DNA from: Rhizoctonia solani
Lineage: Eukaryota > Basidiomycota > Agaricomycetes > Cantharellales > Ceratobasidiaceae
NCBI RefSeq assembly: GCF_016906535.1
Contig: NC_057384.1
Span: 1,302,001 to 1,366,000 of the forward strand
DNA length: 64,000 nucleotides
Reading direction: 5' to 3'
Position 1 is the first letter of the stretch. Each line of letters starts with the position of its first letter. The notes under the pieces were generated by a model that was not told where the DNA came from, did not search any database, and saw only the letters and a list, made by a program, of their open reading frames with translations. A program made the translations under genes and the position numbers. Shown piece by piece: positions 35,316-47,698 of the stretch.

Positions 35316-36243
35316 ATGGCATCACAGTCACATGATTCTGATGAAGAGATGAGCGTCACACCCCCTGGATCGACCAGAGAGAGCAAATCGCTATCGCGTA
35401 ATGCTCGGGCCCAGGCCCGGCTCCGGGCCCGTCGAAAAGCTTATGTTGAATCGGTAGGCTATCTTATCTTATCTTGCCTTGATCTTCGACAATTTATTTA
35501 TGGGTTGGTATTTCTTTTAATTCTTTAGCTCGAGGCAAATGTTAAAAGGTTACAAACAATTGTTGATGCGATTGCCTTGAATCCAAACCGAACCTATGCG
35601 ACTACCAGTACAGGCACCGCTTCTCCACACCTACTCTCTCCCTTTGGTAGCTCTCCAGAAACCCCCAGTTCGGACCCATCGACAGTTCTTCAGCAGCCTT
35701 CCGAAGCCAGCCTACAACAGCTACAGGCCGACAATGCCCGACTACAGCGGGAACGAGATGCACTCCAAGTTCAGATTGATGCGTTAATCAGTTATATATC
35801 ACGCGGCTACTCCCTTCCTTCTGGTTCGGGACTTGGTGGCGATACAAGGGTGGCAGACCTAGCATTATCCCCTAACTTTGGAAGTGATGCTGAAATAGAT
35901 GTGCGTAATTTTCTATCTTCCACTGGATCATTCTAACAATACATAGTCTCGCGCTTCAATGACAGGATCCCCTTTGATTCAAAGAGATCCATACAGTCAA
36001 GATGACCTCGATCAAATCTTGTCTCTCAATGACCCCAATTTCGTTTTCATGAGGTATCTCAACCTCCAATCCACAGGACCATCACCTTTGCAAGTTCCAC
36101 GCCCCAACGTCTCTGGTGACTCGTCCCCTGCCACATTCGAGTCATTGTCGGCTAGTACCCAAGGAGAGCCCATGACAAGCTTTGCTCGGGGAGCGCGCGA
36201 TAATCTAACGGCAAATTTGATCTTTCGCGGTGCAGAGCCTTGA
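35316..36243 (+). CDS. bZIP-like transcription factor 2
   Basis: The closest paralogue of bZIP-like gene 1, with the same three-exon structure and intron positions (exon 1 35316-35453; exon 2 about 35529-35900; exon 3 about 35950-36243). The basic region is SRNARAQARLRARRKAYVES. The zipper LEANVKRLQTIVDAIAL starts just after intron 1. The second helix is LQQLQADNARLQRERDALQ. The Ser/Pro spacer is almost identical to gene 1, while the C-terminal exon has diverged (LDQILSLNDPNFVFMRYL) and gained residues. No disruption is seen. It arose with its promoter and a piece of the calpain 3' end in one duplication. Confidence 0.8.
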
Positions 36244-37140
36244 CTGGGCGGCAGTCTTGGTAGTCGTGGTAACCAAAACTCTACCTTGCCTGAGCTGCAG
36301 GACTGGACGAATAGCTGGATTACTGAACCAAAATAGTTGGCTTTATGGTACTACCATATCTTAATTCAAATGGGTTTCACCTCGAATTGTACATGTTTGA
36401 TGGTCCTGGTGATCTGTCTTGGTTTCTTGTTCCCTGGGTTTCATGATAATATGTAGCAGCATATATCGGGGTATGCGATCTTTGCGCAGATTAGCTCCTG
36501 ATACGTACCCATATTCACTTTGTCGTTCTCTAGATATAATACCAATTATACACGTGGTACTCGAATCTAGTTTAATTCCATGGGTGACAGCATTAAAATT
36601 ACGTTAGGGATCTTCGCCATCAATATTGGGTCAAGGACCATAGTTAGCAAGATAGAAAATAATGAAGCCCTTGGCGGGAAGCACTTCGTCGTTATACATA
36701 TCTGGGTTCCTTCTGGGCCAGCATTTCCATTGTGTTAAATCCCCATAAAAATCGTCAAAAGCTTCAGTCATTGACAGGACCTTTGGGCTTGATATCCAGA
36801 TATCCCAACCTTTTAAGTTCGCATCTGTCCGCAAATTATTCGGTATCTTCGTTCCTGGTCTGAAAACACGGAGAAACTATTAATAGTGAATATTCAACAT
36901 GCGCGGATTCACCGCCGCCACGACCATTACGGAAGTGTAACGGGATGAAAAAAGATTTGCCCAATAAGCGCTTAACCACGCGGGGACCCCTTTGATTGGC
37001 TGGCGTAACGCCGCTAGCGCATGCGACGCCAGTTCCCAGCGACTCGACCTTCCGTATATTAGCAACGCCAGTCAGAGGAAGCGGGGCAAGGATTGAATGT
37101 AAATACGATTGCCATAAGCTGTGCGAATGCTGGCATTCCG
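36244..37140. other. Intergenic with a possible gene fragment
   Basis: A minus-strand stretch (36860-36631) reads as natural protein: GWDIWISSPKVLSM, then QWKCWPRRNPDMYNDEV, ending FYLANYGP. A tttcag acceptor lies just before it, but no upstream exon fits in phase. It may be a remnant of an unknown gene. Confidence 0.35.
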
Positions 37141-37147
37141 CAAGATG

Positions 37148-37160
37148 CTATAAATATGGG
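37148..37160 (+). promoter_or_regulatory. TATA-like box of bZIP-like gene 3
   Basis: Reads gctataaatatgg, about 110 bp before the ATG. The conserved block of genes 1 and 2 is not present here. Confidence 0.4.
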
Positions 37161-37262
37161 CAGATGGCCGACTCGGCAAAGATACATCCCTATCCACACT
37201 TTCGTACATCAGTTCGTTTCCTCCTCTAGATCTTCTTATAACCCGATCTCATAGCGCCTGAC

Positions 37263-38134
37263 ATGGTAGCGAAGACTTGTTCCTCCGAGGGTAGGGGCAC
37301 ATCCCCTAGATCAACTACCGAGAATCGACCCCTCTCGAGGAACGCTCAAGCCCAAGCAAGGCTTCGGGCAAGGAGAAAAGCCTACGTTGAATCGGTACGA
37401 TATAGTTTTTATTTTATCTGAGACAGCCATCTAAAACTGATTGATTGGAAGCTTGAAGCAGAAATCAAGAGGCTACAAACTGTAGTTGATACCACAGCTC
37501 TCCACCCCAACCGAAGTTTCCGATCCTCTAGACCTGTTATAAGCCCAGGTTCATTGGGAGTATTCTCATCTCCGATCCAGTCCTCCTCTTCTGGCTCAGA
37601 ATTTGGAGAAAACTCTCGGTCCCTTGATACGATTCAGCAACTCCGAGTCGATAACGATAGGCTCCGCCGAGAACGTGATGCTTTCCGAGTTCAAGTCGAA
37701 GCACTAATGGGCTATGTCTCACGCGGTTGTGCTACCCCGCCAATGGGCCTGAGCCCGGTCTCTGTTAATGGCGCACCAGATCGTGAAAGCGCTGCCTTGG
37801 CAACGGGTGAAGCTGGGCGTGGATATTCTTCCACGCCCGGAAGTGAGGTAGACTCGGAGGATCAACAGGTTCGTTCGCTCGATCACATGTTTAGTTACAA
37901 TTCGTTGAACCAAAAATACTTCAGTCCCAGGCACACGATCCACTCTCACCGCTCATTCCGCCAAATGTGTACGTGATGAACGAAGCCAACCATTTGATTT
38001 CTTTGTATGGTTCGAACCTCGCATTTCTTAGACACTTGGATTTGAGCACTCAGGATACTGACTTACATTCGATTGGAGAAAAGCCTATTCGACTCCCTGA
38101 GTTACCGGGGCTTGACCCCTTTGGTACAACCTAG
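37263..38134 (+). CDS. bZIP-like transcription factor 3
   Basis: A more distant paralogue with the same architecture: exon 1 37263-37394, exon 2 about 37452-37868, exon 3 about 37925-38134. The basic region is LSRNAQAQARLRARRKAYVES, so only one of the core residues between N and R differs. The zipper is LEAEIKRLQTVVDTTAL and the second helix IQQLRVDNDRLRRERDAFR. The C-terminal exon is unlike those of genes 1 and 2 except for a Pro/Leu-rich character (SPLIPPNVYVMNEANH, ending LPGLDPFGTT). It lacks the shared promoter block, so its expression is probably controlled differently. No frame break is seen. Confidence 0.8.
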
Positions 38135-39092
38135 GGGCTAAGAATATTTCATTTTTACCTGGTGTAAATCATATTTTTGTATGCTGTTGCCGTGATGTAC
38201 AAGTGCGTTCATTCTTGCGTCATTGAAATGGGCGATGAAGTCGTTTTCTCAGACATTGTATTTTGTATGCTCAAATATGTAGGATATGTAGATTAAATTT
38301 TCTATTTGATAGTTTGTTGTTTCAACTTTCTGAAATAGCAAGGTTTGGAGAAGCGTCGGTGATCCAAGTCAAGCCATAGGGGTTACCAAAACACCATAAT
38401 CCAGCACTTCGGGCGCACGGCGAATCTGAAAAGTACAGAAAGTATATATAATGTCCATATTTTACCAACCATCCGCACTCAGGAGCACCGAATCTGTGGC
38501 TCGATGGCGCACAGGGGTGAACTGGGCATGCGGATTGAGGGAATACTGGTCAGATTTTACCAACGCTTCGCATATCGCCGCGGCTTTCTATGCCCAAAAA
38601 ATCTACGCGTTGGAGGTTCGTCATGAGCCGTGCGCCAGGGGAAGGGACTGGTGAAGCGGATCGAGGACCCCAGAGAACGGAGCCGGTTTGCTGGGTGCTG
38701 TTCGAGCATTTGTTGTTCTCGGTGGGAGAACGTATGAGAAAGTGTCACTGAAAGAGAAAAAAGGATAGCAAGAGTGGGAAAGGGTGGGCTGAAAGAGAAC
38801 AAGCTCCCTTTGTACCCTAGTCAAGCCGTCGAATTATTGAAGCATAGATGCGGCCCCTTTTGCGCATATACACGATGGACCATTCACTTGCAGCTTAGTG
38901 AGTCGATTGCGGTAAACAGAAGAATTAGTATGATCTCCAGAAATAATGTGTTAATCTCAGTATTCCGGATGAATGCACACCCAAACTTTCGGAATAACTC
39001 TTGAACTCAGATTCAAGTCCAATCGTAATTCATGCCAGTCGTTAGGGTAAATATAGTACATCAAATCATAACGCTACATAAATAAATATAGT
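38135..39092. other. Intergenic, no supported gene
   Basis: Short overlapping ORFs at 38451-38824 on both strands are unsupported. No repeat or RNA gene is recognised. Confidence 0.5.
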
Positions 39093-40013
39093 TCAGATGA
39101 ACCAAACTAAAACCTGGTAGATACCAGATTCAATATTCTGGGATAGTTGTCCGAAAACGCAGTCACTTATAGAACCCTGGTTGATGGAAAACTTAGATTG
39201 AACTATATGCAAAAGGTGTGGTATGTGCTCACAGTATTTGGTGGTGTATGGTACGGTTATCGTATGTCCCTCTTTGTGACAAGTCTTAGGAGGTTGGCCT
39301 CCTTGAGTATCTACGCGGAAAGTATATTTTGATAGGTTCCCAGCCGTAGTCTCGAGTTGGAGCCAATCGATATTCCGCGAACCCTCAGGGGATGGGATTC
39401 CCTAACGTAATCATATGTTAGTGCCCAGAGTCTTCTTACAGGAAACCTGCTGAAAGCACTCACTGCAACCCTTTTGTCGATTGTAAATGCGTTGTTATTT
39501 CCCTTTTCGCTCCTCCTGAAATCGAACTTGGGAGCAATAGACCCCTCCTTCGAAATGAAATAATGGTCCCCGATGATGTGAGGATAATGCCCAATTATTG
39601 CTTCAATCTTGTGCCAAGTTGGCATGTTATGCCCGTACATAGGAATTAGATTGTACACGTCATCCTGAACATCTTCGAACAGTTTCGGGCTTGATTCGTA
39701 AAGACAACTAATATCTATAAGGGTTGCGACGGCTCCTGCTGAGGTATAGTTTCCTGCTTTGGTGCAAGTGTAGTTCTGGAGATCATATGTTGACTTTAAA
39801 AGAATGTCAGAAACAAAAGAGCTCACATACCTGAGTGCCTACCCCGAGCGTAATGTACTCCGGCTTTGCGCCCTTTGGAATACTGATACTCTTAGTATCG
39901 GGTAGATCAAGTTCAGCATCTGATACGTCGCATCCATAATATTTTTTTGTCGGTGTAGTCGATACAAGTCCCACAGAGGCCACAATCAAAGTGATTAAGC
40001 TAGAGAAGAGCAT
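39093..40013 (-). CDS. Secreted DUF3455-like protein
   Basis: The start at 40013 gives a signal peptide (MLFSSLITLIVASVGLVSTTP). The body shows the DUF3455 layout: PKGAKPEYITLGVGTQNYTC, with an intron inside NYTC's approach (about 39835-39780), then DISCLYESSPKLFEDV, and HYPHIIGDHYFISKEG. After a gtgagt intron near 39462 comes the family-like end VDTQGGQPPKTCHKEG (about 39300). The function of DUF3455 is unknown, and some databases label members 'malate dehydrogenase' without support. The extreme C-terminus is unsure: the frame stays open to the stop at 39093, but a further intron near 39225 is possible. Expected size is about 260 residues. Confidence 0.75.
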
Positions 40014-40935
40014 GTCGGATAGAACGATGGGAGGTGATGGTTGGACCTAGAATGCGCGTTCTAGTCGGGACTACTTATCCCCCACTTTGGCCTTGGCAAA
40101 TGGCCCTGCGAAAGATGAAAGACGGCATCACGCTTCGCTCAGAGCTAATATCGATCTATACCATGCCCATCCGGCTGCAGGATTTCAGGGGGTGGAATAC
40201 AATGACCGAGGCACATAGCCTCATCAAGCGCCCACTGTGGCTGTTCGATGATTATGTGACGGCGTGGCTCCATATTTAAGACCAGAGTAAGATATTAGCT
40301 CTCAGATAAAGGATCTGGCATAGTCATTTGCAGCACAATAACAAGATATGCAAAGAGGGAATACCTAATTCAAATTTTGATTATGAATGTATAGCTTGCG
40401 ATCCAGGTCTTGTCTATACCACTAGGATATGGATTCTTTTAGCAAGGCGTATCTTTTCATCTCACTGGACTTTTGATGCGTACGTAAATGAATCATTCGA
40501 CTTGCGTCTCAAGTGGCAAGAATTACGAAAGTCCCCAAAAACTCTATAATCAGGTTTGCCTAATGGGGGATTCTAACCTGCACAGCATGGCCATACCGGG
40601 CTTTCCGTTTGCTATGGGGCCTGTCAAATTTGACCCCACGAGCACCATTCAGTAACCTCTCGATATTTTCAAGCTCAACCATCTGCGACGGCGGAACAAG
40701 TTTGATGATGTGTCATCCATTGCATTGTCACGGGAGCGCTAAAAGTAATTGCAGTATATGTATACATTGAACTATATCAGAAACTAGGTATATATGGTTT
40801 ATATATGTACGTCAAAAGCAAGAAAGCGGTATTTAGAAAGCATCAATGCAAAAGTATTCACCGTAGCCAAGAGCAAGAAAGTAATCCGCAAAACATAAAG
40901 CATTGTCCCCATATTAAATCTAACTAGCATTTTGT
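40014..40935. other. Intergenic, no supported gene
   Basis: Two small plus-strand ORFs (40034-40279, 40328-40549) have no recognisable domain. The right end is the 3' flank of the potassium transporter. Confidence 0.5.
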
Positions 40936-43900
40936 TTATTCGTCAGAGTCCGAATCAAGAGTTGGGTCTTGTGCACGTTGACGCTGTCGGATCGATGTGC
41001 GCGACCAGGTACCTACAGTCGCTCTCCGAGTCATGGAAGGTAGGCCAGTCGACCGACGAGAGGATACGCCCGAAGGGCTGGTCATGATAGACGTAGTTTT
41101 GTACTCTGTAGGGAGTTGAACCTGTACAAATTATACACAATGAATAATCAGGATTTCTGTGAACCGTGGACTTCACTCACTGATCGGTCGATTGCCATAG
41201 GAAGACCACGGTGTCTACCGCGAATCATAAGACCAATGATGACCAGTTTAGGAATAGTGCGCATTTCTCCAGACAAGGAGAAAGGTTGCTATAATTATGA
41301 CATTTAGTACCCTTCGTTCGGCTGGGCTATGGTTGCTTACTGAAGACACGCCTAAAGAGAAGCCGACGTTCGCAAAGGCACTAACAATCTCAAAGAAAAG
41401 CGAGAAAATATTAAAGTACGCGGTTTCTTCAGCCAAGATCCGGTTTCGCTGTATCCCGAGTCAACATAATAGTCGTACTACGCACAATAGTGCCTACCTC
41501 GAATGCACAAAGCGTGGTCAATGCAGCCAAAAGCCAAAACAAATCTAATGGTCATGTTAGTATTTATTATACAATAATCTGGGATGTACCAACCTTGGGC
41601 TAGCTGGTGCTTGACATGCCAGCCAAGGTAAGCAGTGAACCCAGCACCGCGCCCTGCGGGCAGATTGGTAGGCTCCTCGTCGTCTAGTTCCTCTTGGTAG
41701 ATAACCACGCCACTGTCCTCGTACACGTTCGAAGTGCGCACAGCCATTGCAATCGGGTATACCTGAACGAACCTGCCAAGAGATAGCACGTTAGAGTAGA
41801 TCAGGGAAACTTGGCACGGGCATCGTGGCCTACATGGTGGCGATGTAAATGACTCTTTATAAAGGGGTCGTGTCAGTTAAATGGAGAGTGGCGACCGAGC
41901 ATTCAGTTACTCACTGAAGGGCCGGCGCGATTGCCTGCAGGTTGATTGTTGTAAAGCCCCCAGCACGTTGACCGACCGCCTGTAAAAACCCGCCTACGAC
42001 ACGAGGGCCGGGCTTTCCGCATTTTAGAATTAGAGGACAGAAAATGCAAACCGAAAAACATACAGGGATAGCTTCGATACCAGGCATTCCAATATTAAAA
42101 GTGAGGTAGGCAGCCCAGTCCAAAATACTATGTATTACTGTTTGTAACTGATTGTGTATTCCAGAGACGAATATGACTCACAAAATGACAACTAGTGTGA
42201 AAAGGAGATACCAGCTCTGATGCGAAGGGAACAAATACATGAAGCACCTAGCAAGTTTCACACTTCAGTTTTGAAACACATTTGGTTATCTGAGTTACAC
42301 CATACCGACGAGGATGCCTGAGTAGGAACTTGAGCCCTTTGCTGGTCGAACCATTTCGAAAAATCTTTGTTCCGACCCAAACGATAAACCTCAGACTAGA
42401 AGAGCACTTAGAAAACATTTACCGGTCGAATTGCACGAGCTTACCTCAAAGGGAAAGCGGTCGCCCCCACCAAAATCAGCCAGATAATGACAAATATCAT
42501 CAGGTATGCACTCGACATTCTGAAACAACGTTAAACCGAAATTCCCTCTTCAAGGGCGAAAACTTACTGGGTCAAACTAGTATCAACGACCGTCAGTCCA
42601 GCATTTGCGTAAGCCGAAATTACACTGAACAAAGCGAACCTATTCAAATAACACTGGCCATTAGCACCATGTTTTCATATAAAAACTGTTAAAGTAAATG
42701 ACCAACCAGGTGGTGTTTAACGTCCTACCAGAACTCTGATTCTGTGCTTCAATAACGTCGCGAACTAACGGGACTTTTGCAGAGTAGGGCGCCAGGATGA
42801 TAAATGCGATCATATGGTTAACGAAATAATGCTAAAAAAGTCCCACGTTAATACGATCGAGAGCGCTCTAAGTGCTGAACACTTACCCCAGCGACGATCC
42901 AAGATAGTACTACCAGGGCGTTATACTTTTAAATAACCAGTTAGGTATATATCTGCTAGGTTCCAAAAACACACGCACCTCATCTCCACCCATTTTCTCC
43001 AAATCATCCTCATCCAAACTGACATCATCGTCTGGGGGCGTCAGACCAGCGCCCTGAGACCCCACGGAATCTGTACGCTGATATACACTGCCTCTCCTTT
43101 CTCTTCCTTCCGTCTCATGGACAACTTCTCTTTCATGAGCGTCTACAAAGTTCTTTACGCCGGAAATATAATCGACACCCCATTGAGCAACAAGTCCAAT
43201 AGGATTAGCAAATCCTCCTGTCCCTGTCTGGGCACGTGGACGGCGGAGAGGATGATGAGTATAGCCCTGTGTGTACTCGTTTGCGAGCTTGCTATGGCCG
43301 TTTAGGGGAGAAACGTTGTGCTGCTCGCCTTCGGTATGGGGAGGGAGATTGGCAAATGGTGGTAAAGGTGAAGTAATGGTTCCGTTGCGTGCACGAAGAG
43401 CCTCTCGGCGAGCAGAGCGCAACTCAGGATTAATGCTTGGGGCCCTCTCACGCATAGGGCCGTGGGGGTGTAATGGGTGAGCCTGCTCTGCAAATGTAGT
43501 TCGCCTACCTCCAGTAGTAATGTGCGGGGCATGCAAGAATACAGGGCGGACGACCGGAGAGAGTGTGGTTTTGCGTGTCGAGGGAGACGAGATGGTTGCT
43601 TGACGTGGTCTAGTCAGGGGTTCTCCAATGTGCGGGAGTGATTGGTGTACGCCGTTGGGAGAACGAGAAGGATAGTTCGACGAGTGCATGAGTATTCCGT
43701 GGCCATTTAAATTTGGGCTCCCAGGGATTTTGCGGGCTGGAGGAGACGATGGAGGACTATGTGCGAACTCTGTCATTTCGTTGGGAGAAGTGGAAAATGT
43801 CTCCTCCTTTGGTGAGGTACTGGTTGTAAATCCGAACTGAGTAATACCGTTGGGGGATCCCGAGTGCCTTGACATTTCGGTAGGTGAAGTGGTATGGACA

Positions 43901-45550
43901 TCCTGTGCACTATAGGTAACGAGCGTTAGTCACTAGGATAACACTCGAGCCGAGTTCAAGCTGAAAACGATTATAAACCAAATAAGCGCCGAGAGAGTAA
44001 CGCCGGTCGCTCAGTCGGCAAGTTGTTAGAAGGCCAATAATATCGAGAGCAAGGGGGAGCCAGTGGTGTCCACATGACCTCGTTGTCCCAGATCGTATGA
44101 GATAAGCAATGCGTATTTCATTTAAGGACCGAGGTCGGAGCCCATCCATCAGACGCCGAGAACGCAATCTCTCGTAAAGTCCTCGTAAAGCCTATAAAGG
44201 CAGCTTGTGGATCAAACGAGTCCAAGACTCACCTCTCTTCACCCACGCTCTCTAGAGCAAGCTTTTTCTCTCCGGGGGACCCACTAAGGCTTTGGTGATC
44301 ATGATTGTCGGGAAGTGTGTTTGATTCCTGATCGTTCTCTGGGGCATCGCCCTTCAATATCTCGATGTCTCCGGCCCTCGCCCTCGATTTTCTGAGATCT
44401 TGGTCCGATTCGTGCCCTAATGCTAGCGACCTCGGGCGGAGTTTTGGTCTAATAGGAACGGAAGCGGGATTAGATGCCGGCACGGGAGCGGTTTCGAGAG
44501 ATGACGGAGCGGTTTCATCAGCCGGGCTTTCCGAGACCTCGGGGAGCAAAGTCATAGTGGAAGACGGCGTCGGCGCAGTCTGGGTGAAGGTTGGTGGCGC
44601 AAACGAGTTCACATGATACTGGTCGTTGGAATGCTTGTGCGAGTTCTCAGGCCCAGAGCGCCGGCCTGCGTTCTCGAGGTGATGTTCGTTAATCTTCCCG
44701 CCGTTATTGGCGCCTGAGCTCGCATCGTTGTCGTCGGTCGGCGCTTTTCCATATTCGTTCCCGAATTTCTCACTGTTCCCTAGGTGGTTCCCAGCATCAT
44801 CTTCAATGTGAGTATCGTCCGATTCAATCGTTTCGTGTAGCGAGCCAACAATCGTTTCTCCACGTACGCGGCCGCGAATTCGTTGGTGTTGTTCGTGCTC
44901 CGGCAGGGCGCTCTTCTCCGCAAGGCCATCCTCGCGAGCCTCAGGCCTTGGTTCAGGAGCCGCCTGGTGTCCGAAAATGGTCTGTGCGCGTGCTCGTACT
45001 CGGGCAAACACGCCATGACCAGTGCCTTGACTTCCGGCGATGGCACGGCGAATAAGTTCCCGCTCATGTCGCTGCTGGCGTGCCATACGAACAGCGGCCT
45101 CGCACTTGGCCTTGAAATATGATCTGCGGACGAACAGCACGACCAACGAAATCGAAGTCTTTCAGGCACATTAGAGCAAGTAGGGTCGAGAACCGCATGA
45201 AGAGACGCACCGAGTTCCCGATGAACATTAAGAAGGCGAGAATGACCTGCTGCCATACTGTCGTGGTTGATAGATTTACGGTGTTGAGCCCCGAGGTCGT
45301 CATCGCACTAGTGCGTTTTCTCAGTACGATACACATGACTGATCAATATCCCCAAATCTTACCTAGTGCACATGAACAACGAGTCCAAATATGAGATTTT
45401 TGTGCTCCCATTACTGGCATAGAAAATCGCCGCACTTATCACCGGGATAAATGTAAATGATAGCAGGTGAACCCGATAAAAGTTGAGGTGTTTTCCAGCC
45501 CATATCGACAACCGAGTGACAAACCGTGACTTGACATGCTTTCGAGGCAT
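40936..45550 (-). CDS. Trk-type high-affinity potassium transporter
   Basis: A plasma-membrane K+ uptake protein of the fungal TRK/HKT superfamily. The start at 45550 (MPRKHVKSRFV) leads into NFYRVHLLSFTFIPVISA, the first helix. All four pore-loop motifs appear in order: AMTTSGLNTVNLS (about 45310), AYANAGLTVVDTS (about 42590), GQRAGGFTTI (about 41965) and SAFANVGFSLG (about 41350). Each has the glycine expected in a selectivity filter. Between pores 1 and 2 lies a huge hydrophilic loop (45100-42930, about 650 residues) rich in Ser, Pro, Glu and His. A long cytoplasmic loop at this place is characteristic of fungal TRK proteins. Later helices include FLLRHPRR and YLFPSHQSWYLLFTLVVIL (about 42240). 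The C-terminus is polar and ends SDSDE. Many short introns break the membrane half. No frame break was noticed. Confidence 0.9.
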
Positions 45551-46768
45551 ACTGGAGATTCAGTATACGGTTGAACTAGACTTGCCAGCGCGATTTTAAA
45601 AAGGCGTTGACGACCAAGGAAGACGAATGGTACAAACGAGCGATGCACATGGGGACTAGAGCCATGACATATCTCTGCCCCCGTAAGCGCCGTTCCAAGG
45701 GTCGCTCCCTGAAAATCCAGCGCAGTCTGCTCTCGCTTTCAGTCATCTCATCTCAAGTCTAGAACCTGATCCCGATAGAAATTGGAGTGTGAACACATGT
45801 CAAAAATCCAAGGATCTCTGTGTGCGCTTTCCCAGTGACTCTACGCCAGGCTCTCTGAGTTTTGCTCCAACTCACAGACTCGGAGCTCGAGCACAAGTAC
45901 CTTGGGGGCTGTAATCACATTCTCGTACCCATACCAAATTGTTTGTCACTACAGCATTCTCAGTAACCGAGACCCGGAATGCAACGCGTGTTATCCGCGG
46001 GCTTGTTCTGGGCAGTACCGCCGCCCTCTGGAAAAATTATCCGCTTTCAAGCGAAGATTATACTCGGGTAAGGCTGAAACGACCAGAAGCAGTAACTACA
46101 CCAGATACAGTTACTAGGCATAGCCACCTCTATTGGCTAAGCCGGTTGATACCCGGATGCTCCCGGTTTGCAATCCAACCCACAACGGATCAAAACATAG
46201 ACCAGTCATACCGGCGGCAACGGGGCCTGGTGTAAAGGTGGCAACGGAGGCAAATACAGAAAAGCACCCGGTATCATTTGGGAGCACTTGGTGGCTCACT
46301 ACCCGTCCTTTGATTCAGAACGACAACAAAGACTCCATTGGTTGTTGGATTGATTCGTCATTGCATTGGTGTATACAAAGGTACCATCAATGCCAGCCAG
46401 ACAAATACACAAAGACAAATACAATATAATGCAGTGAATGCAAAAAAGCAGCAGAATTGCAGGGTTTCTAATCAAGATGAGGAATGCCATATCGATACAT
46501 GTGTGAATGATGGAAAAGATCCCAAAACATATGAACCCCAGGAAACAAAACGATGCACAGATAAAACCCATAAAAGGAAAAGTCATAACGGAGAAATGGG
46601 CACGTGCCAGGATCCAAACCCCGCAAAAGCGCCCGTTGCAGGGGTCCAGCCCATATATGCGTGAAAATGCACACGCGCACCATTCATACCGTGCCGCGCA
46701 TATAGATCAAGCAACTCGAAGTAAAAAAAAGAATAAGAGAAATCCCGCCACGCGGTGATAGATAACGA
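45551..46768. other. Intergenic, no supported gene
   Basis: A hydrophobic minus ORF at 46299-46586 and opposing plus ORFs look like composition artefacts. A tRNA-like string near 46140-46175 lacks the stems of a tRNA. Confidence 0.5.
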
Positions 46769-47698
46769 TCACCGCCATGGCCAATCTACAAACGCGTTCG
46801 GGGAGACTTCAGGAAGACACATCCTTCCTTTGTCCTTTTCGCATTCGTCATGGGCACAAGACACTGTAGGTCTCCACTCGTGCTCGGCGTGAGCGATCCC
46901 TGTTCCGCACGTGTGAGCAAAACTGCACCCCTGGATATCACCATGACAGGTGTGTGTGTGGGTGTGTAACTCACGTTCATGGAACCCTACCGGTTCTGGT
47001 AATTTACGTCCTGCGGACCTGCGTCTGCGCCCTCGAGTGCGTAAAGCGCGCATAATCTTCATCCACGAGAGCGGGGCACAACACCCATTACGTCTTGTTG
47101 GAGTCTCGACAGAGGGGCGACGCTGGGAAACAATGACCGAAGTAGGGATCTGCAATTGGCAGCTTTTGGCAGCAGCAGCCGTGGTGGTGGTAGTATCATC
47201 GACTGGGGGAAACTTGTAGTTCCCGGTAGGAAGAGGAAGTCGATACTCGTCGAGCGACGGACGACCCTCAACATCGATACAGACATTAACCTCGACTTCC
47301 ATGGGCAACGCTTTCCCAGCTGTCCTGTACGAAACCGGACTGCGTGCCCTTACACCCGGAATCGGCTCCGACTCCAACGAGGCGGTGAATACCGCCTGCG
47401 TATGCGCCAACTCGGCCGACGCCCGAGCCTGCTCGTTCTTTTCATCGTCATCATCGTTGTCATCTCCACAGAAATACGGTCCGTTGTGGGTGATATGGAC
47501 AAACTGGGCCGAATCATCCTGTTCGAAACTCTTGGACGGGGAAAATGCTGAATGGGCCAGATCAAGCGCCGCCGGTCGCGGACGCCGCCTTTGGATATTG
47601 ATAGGAGAGAACGGGGACCTGCGGACCATGACGAAAATAATAACACTAGTACTAGACAGTTCCGGCTCCCGAGCTAGAGAGAGAGAGACTTTGCCCAA
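46769..47698 (-). CDS. Hypothetical intronless protein
   Basis: A 309-codon uninterrupted frame, unusual beside its multi-intron neighbours. I do not recognise it. It shows an N-terminal Ser/Arg-rich part (MVRRSPFSPINIQRRR), an acidic run (GDDNDDDDEKNEQ, about 47460), a threonine-alanine run (DDTTTTTAAAAKS, about 47190), a basic patch (LRTRGRRRRSAGRK, about 47020), and a His/Cys-rich tail (HTHTHTCHGD, CSFAHTCG, CAHDECEKDKGRMC). The tail could bind metal but fits no finger I know. A second in-frame ATG at 47629 (MVRRSPF) may be the true start. A TATA-like tatatatcc lies about 55 bp upstream (47752-47760). The opposite strand is also open over part of this GC-rich stretch, so the call is moderate. 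Confidence 0.55.
   Translation of the reverse strand: MGKVSLSLAREPELSSTSVIIFVMVRRSPFSPINIQRRRPRPAALDLAHSAFSPSKSFEQDDSAQFVHITHNGPYFCGDDNDDDDEKNEQARASAELAHTQAVFTASLESEPIPGVRARSPVSYRTAGKALPMEVEVNVCIDVEGRPSLDEYRLPLPTGNYKFPPVDDTTTTTAAAAKSCQLQIPTSVIVSQRRPSVETPTRRNGCCAPLSWMKIMRALRTRGRRRRSAGRKLPEPVGFHERELHTHTHTCHGDIQGCSFAHTCGTGIAHAEHEWRPTVSCAHDECEKDKGRMCLPEVSPNAFVDWPWR

Noticed and set aside
43117..43480. Plus-strand ORFs inside the potassium transporter loop
   Set aside because: They are shadows of the well-supported minus-strand exon.
46115..46180. tRNA-like region with ggtttgcaatcc
   Set aside because: The loop has an extra base and no cloverleaf can be drawn.
46299..46586. Hydrophobic 95-codon minus ORF as a membrane protein
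   Set aside because: Plus strand is Lys/Gln-rich (aaa/aca), which gives hydrophobic codons on the other strand by chance; no exons attach.
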